Source: Apoderus coryli | Taxonomy: Eukaryota; Arthropoda; Insecta; Coleoptera; Attelabidae | DNA: 64,000 nucleotides | NCBI GenBank assembly: GCA_911728435.2 | Contig: OU452203.1 | Location: forward strand, 15,025,651 to 15,089,650 | Reading direction: 5' to 3' | Part shown: positions 47,801 to 61,408 of the stretch, in pieces | How the letters are laid out: the number at the start of each line of letters is the position of its first letter | How positions within the stretch are numbered: the first letter of the stretch is position 1 | The notes under the pieces: generated by a model | Told to the model about the DNA's origin: nothing | Seen by the model: only the letters and a program-made list of their open reading frames with translations | Database searches by the model: none | Translations under genes and position numbers: made by a program

Positions 47801-49471
47801 CTACTTTGCTATTATCTTATAACGTCTATCTCAGTGCTGTTTGATATTAAACGCGACACCAACTGTAAAATAGAAAATAGACGACAAAAAAAGATAGCTA
47901 CAGCATAAAACTTGACTGTGGTTATGCACCTAAACGAAATTAATGTCAAAACTCATTTTAAAACGCATATATTATATGGTCAAAACATTTTTGAATTAAC
48001 TATGTTCCTTTTCTATGTTTATCGGCGCTCCGACCATCGCATCTAATTGATGCATTAGGTTTTCGCTATAATGCGCTTTGATAACTGTATGATAATCCTT
48101 CCTTTGAGAGTGAATATAGTTTTGAATCAGATGAATATAAATAGAACATATATTTGAGAAATCGTTTTTAATTAAAACGGATATTCTGTAATATCAGGAT
48201 ATATAAACAGTTAGTAAATGAGATTTTTAAATGCACTTTATAAGAGAGAAATAATGTGACTTAACTTAAGGGAAATGTTTATGAGCGAGAAGAACTGGAT
48301 TCGAGAAAGCTCGCTTGCTTGCGATTTATTCTTCAAAGTCTCGACTACGCCCTATAGTTTGGTTACAATCTTGGCATTGATCAGACATAGCTCATTTTAA
48401 ACTTAATGTTTGCTCCATAGTTATTTTGATTTGTACATGTTTAAACTTTGTAAATTATCGAATGACATAATATACAAAGCAAAACAAGATAGCCTTTGTG
48501 TTATGTAAGTATATACACACGAGATACATATAAAAGGGCTTAAGGTAGAAAATAGACAATACGTTACATTGGCGATTACATTGGGATTTCGAATAATATA
48601 CAGTTTGCTCTGTCCTATTGTGACATGGAGCATTGCAGTTTATATTGGATTTAGTGATGGAAACTTTTCCAAAACTTATTGGATAAAATTTGGTGTATAC
48701 TGTGTTATAGACAATATGTTTGGTTGGTTTGGTATTACATTTTCTTTATTTGGTAACCTTGTTTCCTTTATTTGTAATTTCGGCAATGTTATCAAGAGTT
48801 TATCGGTCATAAAATGAATTTATTGGGGAATGTCTCTTATTTGTCAGTGTAACTACCTACAATGATATGCTAATAAATGATATCTTGGTTTTTTGTTGAT
48901 TTTTTATTACCTTAGCATGCTTCAATTAAATGTAATAAGATATGCGAAGAATTAGAAAACAACTTTTACAATGACAGTTGAACAATATTTTTCGACGCAG
49001 CATTCATAGAAAAAAGCAAAATTAAACTAATCGCCCTGATTAGTCGACTGTTAGTCAAAAAGGGTGCAATACAATTTCTGAAATTTTAGGAGCCTTTAGA
49101 TATTTGCAATTGTTCTAACTAACATAATATGTTGCAAAAACGCAATTTTCAAAATGTGAAGAGCATCAACAACTCAGCTCCACCTTGTCACCCTAATCCC
49201 TCCTAATCGGCGAGTGCACTTGCCCGTACCAAAATCTGGCCTTTTCAAAAAATCAATTCTGTATTACAGTCACAAAATATATAATCAGCAAACGAAGACT
49301 ACAAAAAAAATAGAGCGTTTTTCAAGAAATTGAAGAATACTTTATAGACGCATAGTGGTATTCGGATCGGATGTATGATTGTGACGTACCCTCGGTTTAA
49401 GTCCATACTTAGATTGATTAGGTATTAGATCACTTATGTTATTTGATTTTTATAATATGTTAGATAATATT
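44801..49471. other. Long stretch without recognisable genes
   Basis: A TG-rich microsatellite patch is near 46677-46711. Open frames up to 104 codons (46068-46382 +) have no recognisable motifs. A degraded TGATGA-type motif at 47246-47275 (-) is too damaged to call. Confidence 0.35.
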
Positions 49472-49771
49472 ATGTTATTGTGCTGTTATTTACATATTTT
49501 GGTATTGTTTTTATGAATGTATTGTGTTATGATATCTTTGTGAATTTGAAATCTGTCTTTGTCTACAAGAATTGTGTAATTCTTTTATGACAATAATTTT
49601 ATTATTATTCTTATGTTAGTTATGTTATTGTGTTGTTATTTACATACTTTGTATCTTTTATACAGCTACTAGTTTAGTTGTCCTTTGATATTTGAGTGTG
49701 ACTTGATTTGCAAGAGATTTGTAATTCTTTATGAATATAAAGATATTATTATAATAAATTATGAAGGTCAG
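49472..49771 (+). repeat. Tandem duplication of a non-LTR-type 3' end
   Basis: Two copies with a 150-bp period (49472 and 49622), each starting ATGTTATTGTG(C/T)TGTTAT and ending in a TAATTCTTTTATGA or TAATTCTTTATGA block followed by an ATTATT-rich tail. The layout resembles 3' ends of the non-LTR elements elsewhere in the window, here without any ORF. Confidence 0.5.
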
Positions 49772-51474
49772 ATATATTTGCTTCAGTTCACACACATAGA
49801 GCGCTGGTTTCCTGATCAAAACAGAAGGTGTTGTTTCGCACATCTGCCACTCTATTTGTCGACTTTTCCTCTTTAAGATTTGTTCCTGCTCAAAATAACC
49901 CACCAAGTGTAGTCGCTACTATTCAAATTGGAACCACATACTATCATGCCTTGTCTCAAAAAACGTTCACAGTGATGTAAAGCTGTCAGTAGATTCCTAG
50001 TTGAATATATGGCATTCTTGTGCACGAAATGCACATAATTGAAAATATAGACTTAGCAGACAATGTTAAACAATTTTTGAATTCGTAAACAGGAGGATTC
50101 TTCCTATGGAAAAAGGAATATTTTAAAATATTCTAGTTAGATTGAAGTTCGGAATATTTACTTTGACCAGAGCACAACAATAAATAATAGCCAAGACTAA
50201 CTAGGAAAACTGATTTGACAAGCAGTTGGAAAGGGATGCTAAAGCTAGGCAGCCACCGACTGCTATTTTATGACTATCGCACAACCGGCGATTTTAAAAA
50301 ACTAAACATTCACAATATGTTGACAACCAGATTAACAAGAATGGAAGAGGATTACAATTGTTTGCATCAAAATGGGATTTAGTGTTCCATATCTACCGAA
50401 AACTGGCAAAAGTATTTATAATTTTTCACACTAAACAATTATCTTAATTGGATGAATGCAGTGAAAGTTAATTTAAAATTTTAATCGTAGTTAATTCCAT
50501 TCTATTACTGAACAGGGATTTATATTATATTTATATCGTTTGTAAAATTAACACAAAATAATTTAATTCAGTTGACCGTTAGAATGATGATTTGTTTTTG
50601 ATACAATTGGTTAAAATCATCAAATTTGATACAGTTGCAGACAATTTATCATGGATTATGTTTTCTGTTACATAAAATGCATTGAAGCAAATAATAAAAC
50701 TCCTACGAATTGGGTTTAATTTCTATAATACAAGGCAAGGCGCCTTCGAAAAAGTATTGTTAAGTTTTAAGCGCCTGTGGCCGAAAGAATGAAACCTCTG
50801 AACTTTTACATTAAACTTTTCCATCAAATTTTCGCATGAAAACAGTGTAGCCGGACCATTTTAGTTAAAAAACCGCATTATGTAATGAATAAGTTCTAAA
50901 TAAACAGGTTTATATTTTTTGAGTCAATTTATTAAGAACATATTTTTGAATCATTAAAAATAAGCCTCAGTATTATTGAATTTATATTTATTCGTCATAT
51001 TTATGGCATATAAAAGGACCCGCGCTGAATATCACTATCACAACTTATTTTAGAACTTACATATTGCATATATAAAAATACGGACTAAACACTCCGCGCC
51101 ATCCACTGCAAGTGTAAGAAGAATAATCGTCAAAAGCTCATTCATCTAAGCAACAGCCGAGTGGTATAGGTACACTGTGATTCTGGAAAAATTTCAGCCT
51201 ACAAGCTAAAGTAATTTTAACTGCATATGCAATAAAAATATCATTTATCAGGCTAATTAATTTAGAGAGAATACAAAAAGTCTAAAAATTATTGTTAGTA
51301 ATAAATTTCATCGCCACAACAGCGGCCGCTTTTATTCCTGTTTTTGGTGTTATTCTAAACAGTAACAGGCTGCCATTTTATAATTCAAATGCAAATAACT
51401 GTCGCCATGAATTTAAAGAGAAAATAAACTAGCAGAGACTTTAAAATATTTTGATTAAACGGTAATGTTATATA
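49772..51474. other. Non-coding stretch
   Basis: No recognisable feature. Confidence 0.35.
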
Positions 51475-54400
51475 TAATAATAATAATAATAATAATATTT
51501 ATTCTGTCAAAAAATAGTACATTTCTGTACATAGACACGTCAAGATTACAACACCTATTACATAGACGCATAAATTAAATGTCAATATAAGTTAGACCAT
51601 AATACAAACATATATAAGTACTTATAACAGTCTTTGTCACATATTAAAAACAATAAATTTGTATACACTTCAAATTACAAAAATCAGTCACTAATCCAAC
51701 ATACATACAATAAAATAACACACATCACACCCACAATAACAAAGAAATCCAAAATAAGTAGGAATCAGAAACAATAACAATCACTGTACAGCAGCCGTGA
51801 ATTCCTGCAAGGTATAGAATGCGCCATCGGTCAACAAGAATTTTAATTTTCTTTTGAATTCAGTCTCAGAGTGGCAGTTCTTCAGATCTTCAGGGAGTAG
51901 ATTATAGTAATAGCGACCAGAATACTTTGGCGATTTTTTAAAAAATTCGTGTCTTGGGCGAGGTAGATGCAATTCATTTCGTCCCCTAGTAAAGTAATCG
52001 TGATTATTTCCGCGTGTAGGTATAGAATTCTTATGTCTAAATGTATATAAGAGCAATTTGTACAGGTAAATTGAGGGAACTGTAAGCAAACCGTTGCTCT
52101 TGAAAGTGTCCCTGCACGTAGTCCTATAGGGCAGTTTAAAAATACACCTGATTGCTCTCTTTTGGAGTACAAAAACCCTGCCAATTTCTGCACTCCTACC
52201 CCAGACGACTATACCGTATGAAATTGCAGAGTAAACCAAGGCATAGTAAACCGAAATCAATGCATCCAAACTCATAACATCCTTCAGAGAATACAACACA
52301 TACAAGTGTCTGTTCAAATTTTTACAAAGGTGGTCTACTTGCGATATCCAGCTCAACTCTGGATCAACATACACTCCCAAAAGTTTGACAGACTCTGACA
52401 AGGTTAGTTGAATGTTATCAAAACTAATTTGAAGGTCAAGAGTCCTATATCTACTAAATTGCAAAGCGACTGTTTTGTCGAAGTTGATAATGAGGCGATT
52501 ATTTCGACACCATTTTTTAAACTCTTGAAGTGTGACATCGATTTTTTGCTTGAGGATATCCGGTTCTCTGTCGGACAATAATATTGTAGTGTCATCAGCA
52601 TACATGTAAAGAGAGCCGTGCGTGATATTCATAGGAAGATCGTTAACGTAAAGAAGGAAAAGCAGTGGACCAAGTATGCTCCCTTGAGGAGTCCCTAAAT
52701 CAAGGTCCTGAAAAACTGATATCACAGACTCAATTTTTACAGCGATCTTCCTGTTGGATAAATAAGAACGTATCCATTCGTTTATGGGTCCGCGTATGCC
52801 AATATTTTCCAGTTTTTGGCATAAGAAATTTTTATCCACCACATCAAATGCGCTGGACAGGTCAAATAAAAGTGCGACCACGTACGAACCACTATCCGAT
52901 AGATCGTGCATTTTCTGGATAAATTCGCTGGTACACGTTTCGGTTGAAAACCCTTGTCTAAAACCGTGTTGACATCCGCTCAACACGTTACAAGCGTTCA
53001 AAAACTCAAATATTCTCTCTGCCACAATCTTCTCGATAATCTTTGATACAGAACTCAGCAGTGCTATGGGACGATAATTTTCAACAGCACTGCTGTCTCC
53101 CTTTTTATAGATTGGTACTATTAGCGCCCTCTTAAGGTGTTCTGGGAAGTGACCACACCGCACTGACATATTTGTTAATTCTGCCAATACAGGACAAAGC
53201 ACATCAGAAGAATTTTTTATTAACTTAATGGGTATGCTGTCAATGCCAGTAGATTTCTTATTTGGAAACTTCGATATCACCCCTGCCACCTCATGAGGTA
53301 ATACCGGATAAAAAAACATACTCCTAGAGTTTAGGGACCCTACAGTACAGGTTGTAGGGAGATTACCATTAAAGTGCGCATCTAATTTATCAGTCACGAC
53401 AGTTGCAAAATATGTACAAAAAGCAGCAGCTATTTCAGATGGATTCCTAATTATATTATTGCCCTGAACCAGAGTTAGTGGATTATGTGTTTTACGTTTC
53501 TTACCAGTATGCTCTCTAAAGACATTCCAAACAGCCCTTGACTTGCTGCTAGAATGCGCCAAATAATTATTGAATATTAAGCCCTTTTCATATGACACCC
53601 GTCTACTGACATCCCCCCTGAGTTCCCTATACGTATGATGTAATTCCTCATCTTGAATGCGTTGCCTTAACCAATTAATGTTTTGTAGTTCTAAATATCT
53701 ACGCTGCAACTCATCTGAGAAAAATATTTTGAATTTTGACCTGGAGGAAGAAGACTTCATAGATCTCAGAGGAAAAGATATATTAAAACTCCACTCAAGT
53801 CTCTTCCAGAATCTCTCGAATGCGTCGTCAAAACTCATGCTCGCTAAGTTGTCAATGTCAAACTGCCCAAAATGAAATCGAAATTCATTGATTGCAGAAT
53901 CGCTAAATTGCCTATAACTTGCCTCACCTCTACTATGAACTAAAGATTTAAAAGAATTATATGAAATTTTTGCCCATTGAGCATAATGATCTGAGAACCC
54001 AATATTGAAATTTGTTACCTGTGTAGATTCTGGTGAATTTGTTATAACATAGTCAATTCTCGATAAGACTGTTCTAGAAGCAACACTCGCGACACGAGTC
54101 GGAGATTCGACAAGCGAGGACAAGCCAAACGAGTCAATCACATCCCTCAAAACCCTGACATTGTATTGGCATCGTCCACCCATTTCATCAATGTTAAGAT
54201 CGCCACATATAAGCAACACATCGAACTTACTTGACACCTCAGTCAAAAGCGCTACCAGTCTAGAACAAAAAATGTTAATGTCACCAGAGGGTGATCGATA
54301 AATTGTAATAACGCAAACAACCCTATCATAGACAACCGCTGAACATTCAAAGTCCAACTCAACACAAAACTCACTTACACAAGCTAACGGCTTACACATG

Positions 54401-54663
54401 GAGTATACATCATTTTTCACAAAAATTGCAGTACCACCATGACGATTTAAGACTCGACAAAAGTACGTCACCAAAGTATAGTTTCGCAGAAAAATACCCT
54501 GCATCCTATCCTCGGATTGCCAATGTTCTGTTAAACATAAAACATGAACCAAATTTCCAGATAGGTACAATTCAAATAAGTTTAATTTATTAGAGACACA
54601 CTGTGTATTTAGGTGTAGTATGTTACATATCATGATGCTAGCATTTACTTTTGAGTTTTCCAT
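51475..54663 (-). mobile_element. Non-LTR retrotransposon with intact ORF2 (CR1/Jockey-like)
   Basis: Minus-strand element: complete endonuclease+RT ORF, about 300 nt of 3' UTR, AATAAA and at least seven TTA repeats (51475-51497). The 9-nt TTATATATA occurs both just past the 3' tail (51468-51476) and at the ORF start (54663-54671), a possible low-complexity target duplication. No ORF1 is visible upstream, so the copy is probably 5'-truncated right at ORF2, or the element lacks ORF1. Confidence 0.85.
51781..54663 (-). CDS. ORF2: AP endonuclease + reverse transcriptase, intact
   Basis: 960 codons without interruption. The N-terminal apurinic-type endonuclease nicks target DNA: LTEHW (residues 44-48, catalytic Glu), GGTAIFV, TIYRSP, GDLNID (154-159), RIDYVITN (202-209) and SDH (224-226) are all present. 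A linker of about 240 residues follows. The RT has NYRPIALLSSVSKIIEK (about 529), HGFRQGFST (566), motif A LFDLSSAFD (599-607), GTPQGSILGPLLF (657) and YADD (688-691), then a thumb region ending in AFYTLQEF. All catalytic residues I can check are intact, so the protein could be active. Start: first Met, immediately before the endonuclease fold and after a TATA run. It and the 574-codon ORF at 6172 share the C-terminal FYTL motif, suggesting the same clade. Confidence 0.92.
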   Translation of the reverse strand: MENSKVNASIMICNILHLNTQCVSNKLNLFELYLSGNLVHVLCLTEHWQSEDRMQGIFLRNYTLVTYFCRVLNRHGGTAIFVKNDVYSMCKPLACVSEFCVELDFECSAVVYDRVVCVITIYRSPSGDINIFCSRLVALLTEVSSKFDVLLICGDLNIDEMGGRCQYNVRVLRDVIDSFGLSSLVESPTRVASVASRTVLSRIDYVITNSPESTQVTNFNIGFSDHYAQWAKISYNSFKSLVHSRGEASYRQFSDSAINEFRFHFGQFDIDNLASMSFDDAFERFWKRLEWSFNISFPLRSMKSSSSRSKFKIFFSDELQRRYLELQNINWLRQRIQDEELHHTYRELRGDVSRRVSYEKGLIFNNYLAHSSSKSRAVWNVFREHTGKKRKTHNPLTLVQGNNIIRNPSEIAAAFCTYFATVVTDKLDAHFNGNLPTTCTVGSLNSRSMFFYPVLPHEVAGVISKFPNKKSTGIDSIPIKLIKNSSDVLCPVLAELTNMSVRCGHFPEHLKRALIVPIYKKGDSSAVENYRPIALLSSVSKIIEKIVAERIFEFLNACNVLSGCQHGFRQGFSTETCTSEFIQKMHDLSDSGSYVVALLFDLSSAFDVVDKNFLCQKLENIGIRGPINEWIRSYLSNRKIAVKIESVISVFQDLDLGTPQGSILGPLLFLLYVNDLPMNITHGSLYMYADDTTILLSDREPDILKQKIDVTLQEFKKWCRNNRLIINFDKTVALQFSRYRTLDLQISFDNIQLTLSESVKLLGVYVDPELSWISQVDHLCKNLNRHLYVLYSLKDVMSLDALISVYYALVYSAISYGIVVWGRSAEIGRVFVLQKRAIRCIFKLPYRTTCRDTFKSNGLLTVPSIYLYKLLLYTFRHKNSIPTRGNNHDYFTRGRNELHLPRPRHEFFKKSPKYSGRYYYNLLPEDLKNCHSETEFKRKLKFLLTDGAFYTLQEFTAAVQ

Positions 54664-57600
54664 TATATATATATATAGTGGAAATAGTGGTACTCCTGCA
54701 CTTGTATGCGACCAAATTAATAGCTTAAATTAATATACAAATGCTTCTTATTAATTTTAATTAATCTTCAAAACAATATAACTTTTTGCAATTCATTAAT
54801 TGATAATAATGCCCAATATTATATATCACTTAAGCGTAAAAAATATCATGTACGAGTAGTAAAAAAATTCCAATCATATACTCTAACAGAACATATTATG
54901 GTAATATGCCCGTCTGGCAAAAATAAAATGTTTGAAACAAATTCCCAAGATAAAGCAACTCGTAAAATTTAAATATTATGCTGATCAGCAATCGTAAAAA
55001 AATCGAATCAATGATAAATTCAATTACTGCTCGTAGCGATTAGCCAGAGCTGGCCTCTTATCCATAGAGGACAAATGAAATTGAGGCATAATTGGTTTTG
55101 TAAAGTGCCAGTTACAAAAGAACTTAGGACAGTGAACTTGGAAGTTGATCGATATTATTTATCTCTACTTGCATGTAAAGCTCAAGTCAAAAATAGAATC
55201 AAAGTTAAACACAATTTTTCAAAACGGTCCAAATAACTTAATAAATTTATCTGGGTGCAATAATAAGCATCTTCAGAAAATATTTGTTATTTATTGGAGT
55301 ATAATTTTACTATATTTTGATTATTATATGAGAGATATCTGAAAAGATTTAGGCGTAATATAGAAAAAAGTATAGAATGTTGTGGCTCAGAACCCCTCAT
55401 TTTACGCTTACAGTAATTTTTAAATGGTATTTAAAGATAGCTATTATTGGCGAAGTATTGTTTTCACTTTGAACAGGTCCGGACTCCTTGGAATTGAAAT
55501 TATGATTCCTAGACTGGCCTGTAAACAAACTCAAAGATAAAATTTTGACGCCAACTCGCCAAAAGATTATTATAGCATAGCCATATTCCTACAACGCATA
55601 GACCAACTAATTACAAGCTTAGAAAATAGATTGTCAGAAAATGAAATTGTTCTTTCAGCATTTCACATACTTTTGCAAGGTGCTGCTTTCTCGGAAAAAA
55701 CCAACATGCTGGTCTAATTGTCTGAATTACATGGACGATATACTTTTGATTTAGCACTAAAAGCGGAATATTATCTTTGGTGTTAGAAAATGCACCCAAA
55801 TAATTTTCTGGCTACGTGCTTGGAACATCATAAAATGGATTAAAATCATAGGTGCAACTGTCCTAAACTGTAGAGATTGAGAAGCTCGTAGGTCACCCTC
55901 TGAGTAGCAAAATATTATGTGAAACACACCAAAATTTCAACGTCAACTTAACCCGTCATCAGTCTAAAAATAATTTACAAATTTTATTGTAGACCGTGGG
56001 CCTTATGTAGTAAGTACATTGACTTAAAATCAAGGTTGAAATTATGAGATCGAAGTGTTGTTTCCAAATTCAATAAATATTGAAAATGTGATACTTCAAC
56101 AAATTGAAAAAAGTCAAATAACTATTAGTGTGAAGAAAAATTTGCATTAAGATACCTTAAATAATAATCTCAATTTGAGAAACATGTTCTAGCAATTTGT
56201 CTCACGATTTGTTTATCTTTAGTTTGATTAGGACAATTATTCTGATGTTAAGTTAAGATATACTTCTGTAATAATTCTGTATGTAATGAAGACGCAGTTT
56301 TTTTTTTGCATTTATATCAGAATTTTACGTAAGCATCTAAGAGGAAATAATTTATCATTTAAGAAAGCGAAAGCGCTTTAATATAATATTTTTGATGTTG
56401 TATGTTTGTTGGTTTCTAGTATTGTATTTGTTAGCGTTTATCGTAAAACACTTTAAGTTTCAAACATTTTAGTGTTTACAGCACTGCACTTTTATGCAAA
56501 GATTCATATCAAAGAGCTTTAGACCAATACTACTGTATAAATATGCATCAAACATCTACAACTTTTAAAGTTTGAAATAGGTAATTTAAACTTGACATTG
56601 ATTTCAATAAATTTTTATATCAATAATTTGTAATCAAGACCTTAAAACATGCGAATTTTTTGAATCATTGAAAATATCTATTGTAATTATTTCAACGTCA
56701 ATGTTTTTACTGCATAAAGCTCATTGTGTAATATCAGCATATTTTTCAATTAAGAATGAGTCAAATTGTTAATTGTACTTTAAAATTTTAAAAGTTTCAG
56801 TATAATCAAAATATTGGTGCATACATATTACGTGACTGGGTCCCAATATTCTCTTTCAAATAGGTACATGTTATCAAGAGTTTATTTTGACTCCCATTAA
56901 ATACCTACTTCTTAGAGGCTATATCTTAAACACCATAAGTCAACTACCCTCAAAGCATAAATAGCGTGATAAGTATATGTTATATACCCTCTATATCTAT
57001 AGAACAAAACAGTTCCGATTTCGGCATCGCTGTCAGACTTTGATAATAATTATTTGCACATCATTGCGTGCTATAGGGTTTATTTTCACTGACATAGGAA
57101 GTTTTATAATAGTTGCTACATTACATTACACGCTATATTTCGTAAATAAATCAGGATCTAATATTACATGGGCGGGTCTAGAAAATAGAGGCTCTTTTTG
57201 CAAGCATGTGTTTCTAGATCTACATGAAATAGTGCTTTACATGTAATTCGTACAATATTATAATGACAATCGATTTTCGCTTTAATCGCTTGAAAAATAT
57301 TAGAATTTCATCGAAAAGTTGTTAAATAAATAAACTATCTGGTCAGGTGTACTCATTCCCATAAATCTTCAAACAGTTAACTAATGAGTTGCAATTTGTT
57401 AGGTACTACATACCCAATGTTTTCCTGGAAAATTATTCCAAATAAATCGGTTATAATCTATTGGTGAGATTGAAATACCAGATTGAAAATTGTAGCTCAA
57501 CAATATACAAAAAAAAGATTTCTAAATTTTCACTCACTTTGGTACCAGCATTTTCCTGACACTTGCAATATTATTTCAATATGAAAATAAAAATTTTACT

Positions 57601-60600
57601 AACCTGTTATAAATATGAGTTTAAAGTTTTATTGTTTCATGGTAAATCCAACAAGAAAATTTACTGTATTGCATACCAAATACTATAACGAAATATGAGT
57701 AAAAATGGCACGCTATAAGATGCACTAAATTGTTTATGAGTCTTCTGTTTAGCATGTACAGAATGTTTGTCGTAAATATTTTATTATTGTACGATCGATT
57801 AGGTTTTTACTACAATTATATTGGGATTACGTTGTGAAAATGTAACTTTAAATTAATATTTTGTCTTGGTTGTTATAATATATTGTAAAATAATAGACCA
57901 AGGAATCATAGAATTTAATTTAATAAAATACATTGACGGAATCTTATAATTTAAGAAAACTGAATGAAAAATAAAAGTCAAATCTCCACCTAATAAATTT
58001 AAGTCAGTCTCATCATCAGTGGCAACAAAATTTAAGAAAACTTTATGAATTATTTTTATTTTTTGTTATCACAATTTTAAATTAAAAGATCATATTAGAT
58101 TTTATTATAAAATTGTTTTCTTTTTATATATTATGGCCAATAAAATGTTTTTGACACTAAATTAACTTTTTCGGTCTTGACACACCTTTATGTACAATAT
58201 ATGCGTAACTGATTTGACAGTGACATTAACGACGTTAATATCATAATCACAACGTGGGCATGGCATGAACCTAGCTTAGTATTTCTGGCTACAACTTATA
58301 TGCTCTCACTGAAAATACTGTAAAACAAACTACATGCGCTAGTATCCACACAATTGATGGCTCTTATCATGGATTCATGATATTAAATCTAATCACTGTT
58401 ATATAATTACAACTCTTAAAATTAATATTATTACAATAAATGAGCCATAACTCACAAGTTCTTATAATTATTATCCCTAACGGAACAATATGAAATCACA
58501 TTTATCGTCATTTATAATTTAAAAAAACAAGAGGGAAAGAAATTATTTAGCTTGACCACGTACTTAAATAGCCTGTATAAATAATAAACGGGATTATTGT
58601 TTTTAAATTTATGTAATTTAACACTCCCCCGTGCGAAAAAGAGTATCCTTGTCGGTCTATACTTCACAATTTTCAAATGTGTTCTGCTATGATTCCCATC
58701 GTTTACACCATAAATAGACAAACAATTAATAATTCACCCTGAAGTTTCTCCATCTCTAACAACCAAGTTCAATGTTTACTTTTCTGATAAAACTCAGCTT
58801 GAATAAATCTTGATATTACGGTTGGTATGTTGAATTATCTCGCTCTCTGCGTGTTTAATAATAATAATAACTACTCTAATTTGTACATACAGGTAACCCA
58901 ACCAGTTAATTAATATCTGATTATAAATAAACAGACATAATAAACTCCGGCAATTAAGTAAATAAAAATATGCTTTAAAAAATGATTTGATCTCCAAATT
59001 GCCTCCCGCCTCTAGTAACTTATTTCTTAAAAAAAAAACATTTTGTAGCAAAAACATCCACACAGCGATCTCTAAAAAAATATTTGCTGTAAGGTAATGA
59101 CCACCAGAAACGTAATCAACCTTATGAAACTTAATTTTAAATAAAATAAAGTTGGAATAGAAACATTGCAGCGGAACGCGGGACCTCCCAACACAATCCA
59201 ACCTAATCTTCACATAAAAAAAAGAACTAAAATATCATGAAAATCTGACTATAAATGTTTGAATTGGTTCCAGGCTTCGAAACAGAGTCATCGCCGCTCA
59301 AGCATTTCTTCGGCGCAAGTATATACGGTGGCTCCAAAAAAACCAACGCAGCTGCAACAAACATTATATTTATTTGGATTCTAGTATGGCACCTATAATC
59401 AAAGCCCATAAAAACGCCCACGAATAGCTGCAACTCTAATTGCTGTTTCGTTTATGGATAATATCTAGTTAGTTCTAGTTCTGAAACAACACAGTCGTCT
59501 ATGTATTTCTACAACCCAAAAAACTCACGCAGAAATTTGTACTTATTTTTTGATTGTTACTTAACTTTGGCCTAATAGAACTCAGGGTCTAGATATAACT
59601 GGATATTCATTATAATAATGGGTCATACTGTATAAATGAAAAGATTTTCTGCTGATGTGGTCAATCGTGCTTTCATGCGGTTTCGTTCGCCCTTTTGCTG
59701 ACCAAGCATCCTTTACAGAAGAATTTCGTAGAGTCCCTGGGGACATATATGAGACGAACAGTTGGCTGAAATTAATCGTTACATTGCGATGCCTTTATTT
59801 ACTAAAATGTCTGCTACAGAAAAACCTACATATATAGGCAATATAATGCAAAGTTGCCTTTCGATAAGATTTCAATTAGCTCTGATAGTGTAATTTTGAA
59901 ATGGAAAATAATCTAAAACATGATGGTCCAATGTCATTTCATGTGTTTGAAGTGCTCTTTTCAAATTGCTTTGAATAAAAAATATGATCATTTATAACTT
60001 GAGGTTTTCTACATTTTAAGAATAATTAACAGCACATGTGCTGCTACCATAAATTATTCGAACATACCCAGATCACTAAAAATTAAAAATTTAAATTTCA
60101 AGTATGAAATTTCATGTCTAACTACTACAGAAGTTTATGGACCACAGTGATTTAATAAAACCAAATACAAAGGGGCGTATGAAAGATTAAAATTTTAATT
60201 AAAGCCTGTCGTCCTCTATATTAAAAAAGGAACAGGGTTAGGAAGAGGAATATTAATTACTAATAGCAAAATTAGAATTCAGGTGTGGGATAAAAATTAA
60301 ATAACTTCACTCACTACCCTAAAGAGAATTTGTCTTTTTTGAAGCATGACTGTGCTTTTGTTGTACCAACTAATAAATATTAAATTTTGTCGGCTTCCAT
60401 TGTAGTGTAGAATAGAAGAAGAAATTTTAGCTAGATTCTGCAAGGTATTTATTAGAATGTACTTTTTCTTAAATAGATTATGTTGACTTTTTTCGTTATA
60501 AATTATTGTCCTTAATAAACTATGTTAGCAAAATTTGAAGCTGTAAGATAGTCGCTGCATAAAAGTCTGTCTATATCATCAGATACCTATACAAATGGCA

Positions 60601-61408
60601 CTAAGTTAAGATGTACTGAGATTGCAGAGGTCTAGTTCCATGTGCTAAGCATTTAGACTGGGATACTACGTATAAGTGACCGATAATATTAAAGTGTAAT
60701 TGCTTCAGAATTGAAAGCCTTACAATTTATCGTCTGCGGCTAATGCTTAAATAAATCTAAGCGTATTCTTTCTAATTCCCTTTTTGGTTATTTGACAAGA
60801 TACGAATATTAAAAAATCCAAAGCTCTAGCTTCTTGTAGATTTTGTAAAATTCTAGAATCATTATGCATTTTAAATTCTGCAGATAATTTATAAACGTTT
60901 ATTTTCTTTAAATGTTTTCTAGGGTGCTGTTCTGTGTGAGGAGTCCTTCGCACCTAATGCCTTCTTAACAATAGCCCCGTTTGCCCATCATCTCCCACGT
61001 TTGCATTTGCCCACTTTGAACCAAAAACGCGTAAACGAGTAAAAGTTTTAATGAAACGAGCCAGATTTTTGCATCGATTTTTAACAGTGGTTGGAATACT
61101 TGAATTAACTCTTGAGGTTAAAGAGTGGGCAAAGAATGAACCCCTAAATACGACAGGCCGGGCGGGTAATAGTGAGGGTTTTCTGGGATAGTCATTGAAG
61201 TTTACTATTTTAAACAAGATCAAACCATAACGAGCATTTGTGACTCATCGTTCTTCTTTCTGCTTAATAAGCTAAAGCAGAAGTGAAAAAGGGACCAGAT
61301 ATGAAGTCACCATGGCTAAACCTCGCGAATTAAATTTCAAGTGGGTTAACTAGGCTCACATTTGTTTTAGCGGTCTATTCTACTCGACTTTTGATTTGGA
61401 GTCGATCC
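54664..61408. other. Long stretch without recognisable genes
   Basis: AT-rich. The longest open frame is 139 codons at 58794-59213 (-), hydrophobic in places and not recognised. A GGGGGAGTGTTAAAT stretch near 58621 (-) resembles a Copia polypurine tract but has no element around it. Confidence 0.35.

Noticed and set aside
52665..52972. Plus-strand open frames of 62-85 codons
   Set aside because: Shadows of the intact minus-strand ORF2 at 51781-54663.
58794..59213. 139-codon minus-strand open frame and a nearby GGGGGAGTGTTAAAT resembling a Copia polypurine tract
   Set aside because: No integrase, RT or second LTR seen; the tract alone is not enough for an LTR element.
60747..61223. Two adjacent minus-strand open frames of 68 and 89 codons
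   Set aside because: No family resemblance and separated by a stop; may be a decayed repeat but not supportable.
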